The notes under the pieces are model-generated. The model made no database searches. It was not told where the DNA came from and was given only the letters and a program-made list of their open reading frames with translations. From Promethearchaeota archaeon (GTDB taxonomy: Archaea; Asgardarchaeota; Lokiarchaeia; Sigynarchaeales; SOKP01), in NCBI GenBank assembly GCA_030668025.1, contig DAOUUT010000145.1:1-9216 (forward strand): DNA of 9,216 nt, in the 5' to 3' direction. Both the position numbers and the translations under genes were made by a program. Positions 1 through 5,881 of this stretch are shown one piece after another (within the stretch, counting starts at the first letter, position 1; every line of letters starts with the position of its first letter).

Positions 1-332
1 AAATTTACATCCATTCGATAATTTATCTTTTCGATATTGAATGGGTTTTCACCTAAAATATATTTCCCTAAACAATTTTTTATTGCATCAATAATCTGGT
101 TGGGCGATACGCCCGTCTCTGGTAACCAAAGAAATGCTTCTCCTAATCCTATATTTCCAAGTTTACTAATAAGTTTACAAACTACGAAATCTCCCCCAAG
201 CCATGCCTCTTCTGCAGCAATTGCCATTCCTAAATTCCCTTCCCCTTCTCCCATTGCTTTTATAACGTAGTCTTTAAATGGTACATGTAACGGAGTTAAT
301 TCTATGCTAGTTATTTCGTCTTTTATAGTCAT
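1..332 (-). CDS. Mandelate racemase/muconate lactonizing enzyme-like protein (enolase superfamily), N-terminal part, runs off the left edge
   Basis: Reading from the ATG at 332 down to base 3 gives 110 codons with no stop; the gene continues beyond the window. The protein starts MTIKDEITSIELTPLHVPFK. It then has a GEGEGNLGMA segment, an EEAWLGGDFVVCKL strand, GLGEAFLWLPETGVSP and a helix followed by LGENPFNIEKI. This order matches the N-terminal capping domain of the MLE/mandelate racemase branch of the enolase superfamily. These are cytosolic Mg-dependent enzymes that abstract a proton alpha to a carboxylate. The barrel domain with the metal ligands and catalytic Lys/His is outside the window, so the substrate cannot be stated. 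The start lies 69 bp after the stop of the upstream minus-strand gene, behind a poly-T tract. No Shine-Dalgarno site is visible. It may have its own weak promoter or be transcribed by read-through. Confidence 0.8.
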   Translation of the reverse strand, partial: MTIKDEITSIELTPLHVPFKDYVIKAMGEGEGNLGMAIAAEEAWLGGDFVVCKLISKLGNIGLGEAFLWLPETGVSPNQIIDAIKNCLGKYILGENPFNIEKINYRMDVN

Positions 333-364
333 ATTAAATCAAGTAGTTTTATTTTGGTAATACT

Positions 365-385
365 AAAAATAAAAAAAAATTAAAT
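365..385 (-). terminator. T-rich archaeal-type terminator after the membrane EEP gene
   Basis: On the minus strand this is a run of nine T (371-379) followed by A and five more T, starting about 20 bases after the TAA at 402-404. Archaeal RNA polymerase terminates at such U-tracts without needing a hairpin. The same tract lies just upstream of the enolase-superfamily gene and separates the two transcription units. Confidence 0.5.
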
Positions 386-401
386 TAATAATTTATTGAT
401 T

Positions 402-2462
402 TTAGAACGGACCATCTAAGCTCATAAAAACGCAGGGGTGATCAGCAGCAGTTCCTCCAGTGTAAGTGATGGAATAAACTGATGTATTAAGATCCCCAGA
501 TACGAAGATATGATCTATTCTCTCAACTGGAAGTCTAGGCTCCCAACTTTCTGGTACATTGCCAACTGTTTTTGTAGGAGCAACTTCCCAACAATCATAT
601 AATTGTGCCACTGTTATATCATATTGTTCGGTACCAAGTTCAAAGTTAAAATCTCCCATTAATATTACATTGCTCAAGCCGTTAGTTACCGATAAAATAT
701 TTTCTTGTTGGACAATTTGAGACCGATCTTCTGCAGGGTCCTCGTAATTTCCAAGATGTGTAACGAAAATATTGAATGTTGTACCTCCAACAATAATTTG
801 AACCCATATCGTCGCTGTTTGTTCGCCCTTACTTTCCATATAAAAAGTTTTAGGGTTCAAGATCGGATATTTTGAAAGCAGTGCAATGCCATAAGTCCCA
901 GTTAATGTTTTTGGTCCAAAATATGAATATAACTTCAATCGATTACTAACGAATCTTACAATGTCTGAATTTCCACTTGAGATTCTGCAAGTATCTGATT
1001 CTTGTAATCCTATAATATCGGCGTTTAGATCTTTGATGACTTGGTATTGTGCGTCGAAGTTTTTGTTACCACTTTCGTCTGATCCTTGCTGTATGTTATA
1101 TGACAAGACTCTTAAAGAACTTCCAGATAAATCGTGTTCTATAGGGAATTCTAAAGCTACAGCTCCGATAATAGTCGTTAAACTAATCATAACAATTATT
1201 ATTGAGGCTTTTTTTTTGTTTTTGGCTATTGAATTAATTGATTCAAACGTACCTCTTGAAGCTTTATTTATTAAAAAGAGAGGTAAGAACACGAACACTC
1301 CTAATATTAGGAATACAACCCAAATTGCGTCTCTAAATAAATCTCCGATTAAAGGGATGTAATCCCATACAATTGTAAAAACTGCAGATAAAATCATAAT
1401 TAGGAAAAAGCCAGACGAGACAAAAAAACTACCACCTAATTTCCTTATACCTGGTCTACTTCTGAATAATTCGCTCGATAATAAGATAAAATCAAGTAAA
1501 ATTATTGGGCTTAGAACTAGCATTATCATTAGCATTGCTTCGTTTAACATATTTGAGTCAGGAGGATAGAATGGATAAGACGGAACAAAGGCAAAGATTA
1601 CAGTATTGCCTAATATGGTTAAAATTAGAGCAACAACAAAAGTAACATTCCAAATAGTAACTATATAAGATTTCAATTTCCCTATTATACCAGGGTTAGA
1701 GATTACAATAATTGTAAAAGCAGAATTCACTAAAACGAGAAGGGTTAGAATTAAAATGTAATTTGATTCCGTCCACCTTGCTATAACTGTAGGGCTACTA
1801 AATACGAAATATATCAGAGTTATCACGCTTATCATCCCTAGAGTTAGTCCAATAATTTTCCATTTGCTTGCTGGTTTAAAGTTACTTTTAATTATATCGC
1901 TTGAAGAGTTTGAGATTTGCTCTGAATTTGCTAAATGGATTATCATCAATCCCGCAAATATTGCTAATATCCACCCAATCCACATGAACCAACTGTATGT
2001 AGATAGATCAATAGAGGATCCCAACGTTCGTAATAAGATCGATAAAAATAGTCCTAAACCTAACCCAGCTCCTAATAAAATTCCGTTGCTTTCGTAGTTT
2101 CCTTTGGTTTTTTTATGAAGATAAACTGGAAAAAAAATCATAAAACACCCCAATCCGAATCCAGTAACAAGCATTTTTAGTTGAACATCCAAAAAAGGTT
2201 GTAAAACTCTACAAATAACAACAATCTCGCCGATTGCGATAAATGCTTTGTTAGGAAAACCTCTTTTAAAGAATAAAAGCAAAAATGGAGTCAAAAGAAA
2301 TAACAAAGCTAAGACATTCTCGTTCAATTCCACTTCAATAAGATTTAACGCGTATATCGATTCTAAGAACTCTGTCATGAGTTGGAAGAAGAATAGAAAC
2401 ATTATACTGAGAAACGCTAATTCTGAATAAAATTTATTAACAAATTTGTTATAGATTTCCAT
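402..2462 (-). CDS. Polytopic membrane protein with C-terminal endonuclease/exonuclease/phosphatase domain, CWH43/PGAP2IP C-terminal-like
   Basis: A 686-aa protein. Residues 1-440 contain about 13 hydrophobic helices (near 15-35, 50-66, 72-92, 96-115, 126-146, 157-176, 202-222, 233-253, 270-293, 308-329, 345-366, 376-398, 418-438). Residues 450-686 form an EEP (DNase I-like) domain with the family's metal and catalytic motifs: SYNI (N456), LQES (E488), VTHLGN (H569), GDFN (D604, N606), RIDHIF (D650, H651) and DHP (D674, H675). K/R-rich loops alternate as the positive-inside rule predicts (65-72, 116-120, 192-202, 261-265, 332-341, 400-419). This places the N-terminus inside and the EEP domain outside. 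The blocks ESD, GNSD, FGP-T, GIALLSKYPI and THLGNYED resemble, from memory, the C-terminal part of eukaryotic CWH43/PGAP2IP, which is of similar length and acts in GPI-anchor lipid remodelling. The archaeal substrate is unknown; a phosphodiester of a lipid or surface glycolipid is inference. The ATG at 2462 is supported by a TATA box at leaderless distance. Confidence 0.85.
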   Translation of the reverse strand: MEIYNKFVNKFYSELAFLSIMFLFFFQLMTEFLESIYALNLIEVELNENVLALLFLLTPFLLLFFKRGFPNKAFIAIGEIVVICRVLQPFLDVQLKMLVTGFGLGCFMIFFPVYLHKKTKGNYESNGILLGAGLGLGLFLSILLRTLGSSIDLSTYSWFMWIGWILAIFAGLMIIHLANSEQISNSSSDIIKSNFKPASKWKIIGLTLGMISVITLIYFVFSSPTVIARWTESNYILILTLLVLVNSAFTIIVISNPGIIGKLKSYIVTIWNVTFVVALILTILGNTVIFAFVPSYPFYPPDSNMLNEAMLMIMLVLSPIILLDFILLSSELFRSRPGIRKLGGSFFVSSGFFLIMILSAVFTIVWDYIPLIGDLFRDAIWVVFLILGVFVFLPLFLINKASRGTFESINSIAKNKKKASIIIVMISLTTIIGAVALEFPIEHDLSGSSLRVLSYNIQQGSDESGNKNFDAQYQVIKDLNADIIGLQESDTCRISSGNSDIVRFVSNRLKLYSYFGPKTLTGTYGIALLSKYPILNPKTFYMESKGEQTATIWVQIIVGGTTFNIFVTHLGNYEDPAEDRSQIVQQENILSVTNGLSNVILMGDFNFELGTEQYDITVAQLYDCWEVAPTKTVGNVPESWEPRLPVERIDHIFVSGDLNTSVYSITYTGGTAADHPCVFMSLDGPF

Positions 2463-2482
2463 AATAAAATTTAATATTTAAG

Positions 2483-2493
2483 AAATATATAAA
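2483..2493 (-). promoter_or_regulatory. TATA box of the membrane EEP gene
   Basis: On the minus strand the sequence is TTTATATATTT, centred about 26 bp upstream of the A of the ATG at 2462. That is the standard archaeal TATA-to-start-site distance, so transcription should begin at or next to the start codon and give a leaderless mRNA. No Shine-Dalgarno sequence lies between. Confidence 0.7.
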
Positions 2494-2537
2494 TCTTCCA
2501 TTATTGTGATATGCATCAAACAGTTTAAGATGTAGAT

Positions 2538-3233
2538 TTAGATAAAAATAATCTTCTCGAAAAGAAAGTAGAAAAATGATACGCTACCAAGATACAATAA
2601 CATTATACCAAAAGCAACAACAATTAGCATTAAGTAATGCTGATTTTTTATCTTTTGAAAATAAAAAAAAGTGCTTAAACCTAGAATTATTTCAGGAATG
2701 ATTATATAGATTGCTAAATGATCGAAAATCAGAGTGACATTTTGAGGGTGCCACGATTGAAGCATCCACATAGATTGTTCGGAAAACCCAAATATCGTTA
2801 ATGAGATTAATCCTACGGCAATAAGGGCCTTAGAGTAAGAATAATTTTCCTTTAACTTGAGTCCAATAAAACAAATTATAAATAAAGGTATTGCCCATAA
2901 TCCTGCCATGTATCCAGAAACAGTTCCGATTTTAAAAAGTCCATCCTCGGGAAAGACTAATATGTTTAACTGAGCCGATAAGAACCAATCTGGCCATATT
3001 TGAAACAAACTTATTAAAAAAACAAAAACCCATAGCTTTACCCATTCACTATATTTTCTGAACAAACCTACTAATGAAATTAGTAGATTATAACTAATTA
3101 CAAGTATAAACAATTTTATCCCTATAGCAATTGGGATTGGGATAAGTAAAACAGCGAAACACAAACCTACGAAAATAAAATGAACTATAATAAAATCCCG
3201 AGTCTTTTTTGATGTATTTGCGTTTTTCTCCAT
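2538..3233 (-). CDS. Seven-helix membrane protein of unknown function
   Basis: A 231-aa protein read from the ATG at 3233 (MEKNANTSKK...). The frame stays open upstream to an ATG at 3356, but that start would overlap the divergent hydrolase gene and lie beyond the promoter. The TATA box near 3260 fits a leaderless start at 3233. Hydrophobic helices lie at about 14-32, 34-57, 65-81, 105-126, 133-150, 168-191 and 199-226, with basic loops at 58-66, 126-135 and 193-199 suggesting a cytosolic N-terminus. The predicted outer loops hold conserved-looking aromatic/polar motifs: IWPDWFLSAQ (79-88), VFPEDG (93-98) and QSWHPQN (159-165). An acidic or histidine residue sits in or next to several helices (H171-D171 region, E181). 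I do not recognise the family. It lies upstream of the EEP gene on the same strand, but that gene has its own promoter, so a shared function is not established. Confidence 0.75.
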   Translation of the reverse strand: MEKNANTSKKTRDFIIVHFIFVGLCFAVLLIPIPIAIGIKLFILVISYNLLISLVGLFRKYSEWVKLWVFVFLISLFQIWPDWFLSAQLNILVFPEDGLFKIGTVSGYMAGLWAIPLFIICFIGLKLKENYSYSKALIAVGLISLTIFGFSEQSMWMLQSWHPQNVTLIFDHLAIYIIIPEIILGLSTFFYFQKIKNQHYLMLIVVAFGIMLLYLGSVSFFYFLFEKIIFI

Positions 3234-3252
3234 AATAGTTACCAATATTAAA

Positions 3253-3268
3253 GAAATATATATACTTT
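3253..3268 (-). promoter_or_regulatory. TATA box of the seven-helix membrane protein gene, in a divergent promoter region
   Basis: The minus strand reads AAGTATATATATTTC here, centred about 27 bp upstream of the ATG at 3233, again the spacing of a leaderless archaeal transcript. The TATATATA core is palindromic and lies in the 85-bp gap between two divergent genes, so it could also be read toward the hydrolase gene. Confidence 0.65.
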
Positions 3269-3273
3269 TAACG

Positions 3274-3284
3274 TATTTTAAATA
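3274..3284 (+). promoter_or_regulatory. Possible TATA box of the alpha/beta hydrolase gene
   Basis: TATTTTAAATA is centred about 40 bp upstream of the ATG at 3319. It would give a start site near 3305 and a leader of about 14 bases, within which AAGTGGT (3307-3313 region) is only a weak Shine-Dalgarno match. The assignment is tentative because the whole gap is AT-rich. Confidence 0.3.
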
Positions 3285-3318
3285 ACCAAAAAATAGATTA
3301 AAAAAATAAGTGGTATTT

Positions 3319-4158
3319 ATGGAAATAGATGTAAAAAAGTTAAGAGAAGAATTCAAAGATCCATACGAACTGTTTAATACTTCTGACGGAATAACGTTAT
3401 TTTTAAGAAAATGGGAACCCCAGAGTCAATCAAATAAGGCTGTCCTCATTTTACATGGGATTACAGCTTATAGTAAACCATATGAGATGTTTGCTAATGC
3501 TATCACAAAAACAGGATTTACTGCTATTGGGTTAGATCTAAGAGGTCATGGGTTATCTGATGGTATTAGAGGTGATTATCCTAGTAAAGAGAGGTTAATA
3601 AATGATCTTGTAGAAACTATCTCATTTCTAAAGACAAAATTCAATACGCTGTTGATATTTGGACACAGTCTAGGAGTCCTTAACGCTTTTATAGCAAAAA
3701 AGAATAGTAATGAAAAAATTGACGGATTAATATTATTGAGTGCTGGTAAAATTATTACACCAGGGGTTTATAAAAGTCCTTCAGTTGTACAGAAATTAAA
3801 AATATTATTTAGTTCAATCATTTCACCTAGCAAACCTGTGATAAGTTATTATCGAGAAGGCATTTTAGGCTTAGACGATCCGTTATTCAATTTTAAATAT
3901 ACATTACGATTTATGAGGCTAGTAAGTTTTCAAAATTTAGACTTTTCAGAAGAAATTGAATGCCCCATACTTCTTGGTGTTGGAGAGCACGATGAAATAT
4001 TCTCTGTTGAATCAGCCCAATCACTACTTGATGAAGTTTCTTGTAAGGATAAGAAGTTCTTTATTATGCCTGGTGCTAAGCATGCTGTGGAATTTACTGA
4101 AGAATCGTTCAAAGAAATCAAATCTTGGTTAATTGCTAAATTTTCATCAAAAAATTAA
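3319..4158 (+). CDS. Monoacylglycerol lipase-like alpha/beta hydrolase (Hydrolase_4 / serine aminopeptidase S33 type)
   Basis: A 279-aa cytosolic protein starting MEIDVKK. A GTG nine bases upstream is in frame, but the ATG is preferred because the extra residues (MVF) add nothing recognisable. The alpha/beta-hydrolase features appear in order: the oxyanion-hole HG at 46-47, the family block LDLRGHGLSDG (72-82) followed by RGDYP, the nucleophile elbow GHSLG with S117, the acid in GEHDEIF (D225) and the base in GAKHAVEF (H255). The RGHGxSxG-x-RG block and the 270-280-residue length are typical of monoacylglycerol lipases and related lysophospholipases (Hydrolase_4 family). The likely reaction is cleavage of a fatty acyl ester such as a monoacylglycerol. 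Archaeal core lipids are ethers, so the substrate could be dietary or scavenged ester lipid, or another ester. It appears monocistronic, with T-rich sequence after the stop. Confidence 0.88.
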   Translation: MEIDVKKLREEFKDPYELFNTSDGITLFLRKWEPQSQSNKAVLILHGITAYSKPYEMFANAITKTGFTAIGLDLRGHGLSDGIRGDYPSKERLINDLVETISFLKTKFNTLLIFGHSLGVLNAFIAKKNSNEKIDGLILLSAGKIITPGVYKSPSVVQKLKILFSSIISPSKPVISYYREGILGLDDPLFNFKYTLRFMRLVSFQNLDFSEEIECPILLGVGEHDEIFSVESAQSLLDEVSCKDKKFFIMPGAKHAVEFTEESFKEIKSWLIAKFSSKN

Positions 4159-4198
4159 AGTGATTGATTAATGTGTCCTTTTCACAAATAAAGTATTA

Positions 4199-4226
4199 AT
4201 TTCCTTTTTGTATTTTTTATTTTGGA
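4199..4226 (+). terminator. T-rich terminator after the hydrolase gene
   Basis: Several T-tracts separated by single bases (TTTCC, T5, T6, T4) begin about 40 bases after the TAA at 4156-4158, matching archaeal U-tract termination. The next gene has its own upstream promoter candidate. Confidence 0.45.
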
Positions 4227-4277
4227 TAATAAGCAATAAAAATCTCAATTTTCTAGAAAAGAAGGCAATTATTACAC

Positions 4278-4292
4278 TTTTATTTAAATATA
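4278..4292 (+). promoter_or_regulatory. Probable TATA box of the six-hairpin 2TM gene
   Basis: TTTTATTTAAATATA is the best TATA-like block in the gap. It predicts a start site near 4312 and so a leader of about 54 bases before the GTG at 4366. Unlike the minus-strand membrane genes, this transcript would not be leaderless, and the inverted repeat at 4320-4345 would lie inside the leader. Confidence 0.45.
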
Positions 4293-4319
4293 GATGTGCA
4301 TTAAAAATGGTAATTAAGT

Positions 4320-4345
4320 GAGCTCTAAAAAAACAAATAGAGCTC
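4320..4345 (+). repeat. Perfect 8-bp inverted repeat (GAGCTCTA / TAGAGCTC) upstream of the 2TM gene
   Basis: The arms lie at 4320-4327 and 4338-4345 and are separated by an A-rich 10-base loop. Each arm contains the self-complementary hexamer GAGCTC. The GC-containing arms stand out in a very AT-rich gap. The repeat sits between the probable transcription start and the GTG start codon, so it could act as a leader hairpin or as a site for a dimeric DNA-binding protein. There is no T-run directly after it, so it is not a terminator. Confidence 0.5.
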
Positions 4346-4365
4346 GATAAAATCTAAATATTAAG

Positions 4366-5721
4366 GTGAAAAAAAATTTGAGTCAAGACGAAGAATTACC
4401 TGGTTTAATAAAGTTTTTATCTAATAGGATTCTATTTTTCATGCATTTATTCGCATACGGTGCTGTATCACTCCTCCTTATATTGATATGGGTGTTAATT
4501 TTACCTCAAGCTGGATTTTTTTATTTTACACCGTTTTACCCAATTTTCGGTTGGGGGTTCGGTATAGGCTTTCATGCTCTCGTGTATTTGATGTTTAATG
4601 ATAAAGTTCAATATTTATCAGAAATCAGAAAGCAAACGCCCATCAAAATTCTTTTCATTTTCCACGCGTGGTTCTATGCTTCAATCAATGTTTTCTTACT
4701 CATTATCGATCTCACGACAACTCCGGGCTTAATTTGGTTCTATTGGCCACTAGCAATGTGGGGAATAGTTTTTGCATTCCATGGATATGGATTTTTCACA
4801 TGGGATAAATCTTACTCGAAAGAAATGGTCAAATTCCGAGAATTGCATCCAGATTACTCAGAAAAACGATTGAAATCTCTAATTACTTCAAAACTCTTTT
4901 GGTTCGGGATTTTACTAACGCATATCACTTACTTTGTCGTAGTTAACATCGTAATGTATTCAACAATAACTATACATAATGTTCCCTTGGCAGATCTAAT
5001 TAGAACCTCTTTTGGATGGGGGATTTTCTTTATTGTTCATGTATTGGGGTATTATCTTTTCACTTACAATAAAACAATAAAATCAGAAATGAAAGGGTTA
5101 ATGTTACATCTAATAGGTTACGTTGGATATTCTGTTTTGGGGCTTTACGAACAATTTGTTTTCCTACAAGAACCTGGACCAGAGCATGATATATTCTGGT
5201 GGCATATACCTGTAATTTTATGGGCAATATTTATTGCAATTCATGTTTTAGTTACTATAAGATGGGATAAAATTAAACAGTCTGCGTTCGAAAAAGTTAA
5301 AAGTCGATATAGGGAAGATCTCGAGGATTTTGAATATCAAAAACTAGCAAATTGGTTAATATTCTGGAAATGGTCATTTATAGCCCACATTTTTATATAT
5401 ATCGTTGGAATTATTCTTATAGGGAGCGGATTTTCCACTTATGGTGTTAACTTACTTTTGTTAGTCAGTATAGCATTAGGTTGGTTGATTGGTTTATTAG
5501 TCCATGGTGGAATTTATTATGTAGTGCTAAAAAATATTACTGCTTTTCTAATGTGGACAGCTGTTCTCCACACCGCTGCTTATATAGGTGGAATCCCTCT
5601 ATTGATTACCCTAAATATGATATATGCTCCAGAATTTCTTTCAAGCGCAATAGCATTAGGTTGTTGGGCAATTGGATTAGGGGCGCATCTTATGCTTGCT
5701 TTTCTAACAAGAAAAAAATGA
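4366..5721 (+). CDS. Membrane protein made of six tandem 2TM-domain hairpins (12 helices, 12 periodic histidines)
   Basis: A 451-aa protein with a GTG start; an in-frame TAA at 4348-4350 rules out a start further upstream. It consists of six helical hairpins. In each, helix 1 begins with His-x3-aromatic (H27/Y31, H100/Y104, H186/F190, H248/Y252, H341/Y345, H402/Y406). Helix 2 ends with Trp and a His exactly seven residues later (W63-H70, W132-H139, W218-H225, W286-H293, W373-H380, W434-H441). Four of the six hairpins have the two His exactly 39 residues apart. This matches the 2TM domain (Pfam PF13239; function unknown), which usually occurs singly. Hairpins pair into three four-helix units joined by charged linkers at about 140-178 and 298-330. 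K/R-rich linkers put all twelve His near the cytosolic face. Paired membrane histidines could bind haem or metal, but that is inference. The gene is flanked by its own promoter candidate and a T11 terminator. Confidence 0.85.
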   Translation: MKKNLSQDEELPGLIKFLSNRILFFMHLFAYGAVSLLLILIWVLILPQAGFFYFTPFYPIFGWGFGIGFHALVYLMFNDKVQYLSEIRKQTPIKILFIFHAWFYASINVFLLIIDLTTTPGLIWFYWPLAMWGIVFAFHGYGFFTWDKSYSKEMVKFRELHPDYSEKRLKSLITSKLFWFGILLTHITYFVVVNIVMYSTITIHNVPLADLIRTSFGWGIFFIVHVLGYYLFTYNKTIKSEMKGLMLHLIGYVGYSVLGLYEQFVFLQEPGPEHDIFWWHIPVILWAIFIAIHVLVTIRWDKIKQSAFEKVKSRYREDLEDFEYQKLANWLIFWKWSFIAHIFIYIVGIILIGSGFSTYGVNLLLLVSIALGWLIGLLVHGGIYYVVLKNITAFLMWTAVLHTAAYIGGIPLLITLNMIYAPEFLSSAIALGCWAIGLGAHLMLAFLTRKK

Positions 5722-5750
5722 GAAGCTTAACAAAAAACCCAAATTAATTC

Positions 5751-5761
5751 TTTTTTTTTTT
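5751..5761 (+). terminator. T11 terminator after the 2TM gene
   Basis: An uninterrupted run of eleven T starts 29 bases after the TGA at 5719-5721. It is the strongest U-tract terminator in the window and separates the 2TM gene from the dehydrogenase gene. Confidence 0.65.
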
Positions 5762-5881
5762 AATTGTAATGATTAGGGTTTGGTCATAATTTAAATTCGA
5801 TTATCTCTTAGTATTATTAAAAAATTTGGCGAAAATAAATTCTCATAAAAAAATAAAAGTAATTGATTAATGTGATTTGGT

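Noticed and set aside
37..270. Plus-strand open frame of 77 codons
   Set aside because: It is antisense to the enolase-superfamily gene, whose minus-strand translation has clear family motifs.
961..1362. Plus-strand frame of 133 codons inside the EEP gene
   Set aside because: It is antisense to a gene with complete EEP motifs and shows no family features of its own.
3234..3356. Upstream extension of the seven-helix protein by 41 codons to the ATG at 3356
   Set aside because: It would overlap the divergent hydrolase start and run through the TATA box that fits a leaderless start at 3233; the extra residues look like translated AT-rich spacer.
4294..4317. Tiny frame ATG...TAA of seven codons in the leader of the 2TM gene
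   Set aside because: It is too short, has no ribosome binding site, and is probably at or before the predicted transcription start.
5481..5747. Plus-strand frame of 88 codons overlapping the end of the 2TM gene
   Set aside because: It is a shifted-frame shadow of the 2TM gene's repeats, with no start signal and an unlikely amino-acid composition.
4157..5874. A 19-base near-identical sequence (AAAGTRATTGATTAATGTG) at 4157-4175, after the hydrolase stop, and at 5856-5874, just before the dehydrogenase start
   Set aside because: 18 of 19 bases match, but in sequence this AT-rich a rough estimate says such a pair could occur by chance in a 9-kb window. The two copies are also in different contexts (after a stop and before a start).
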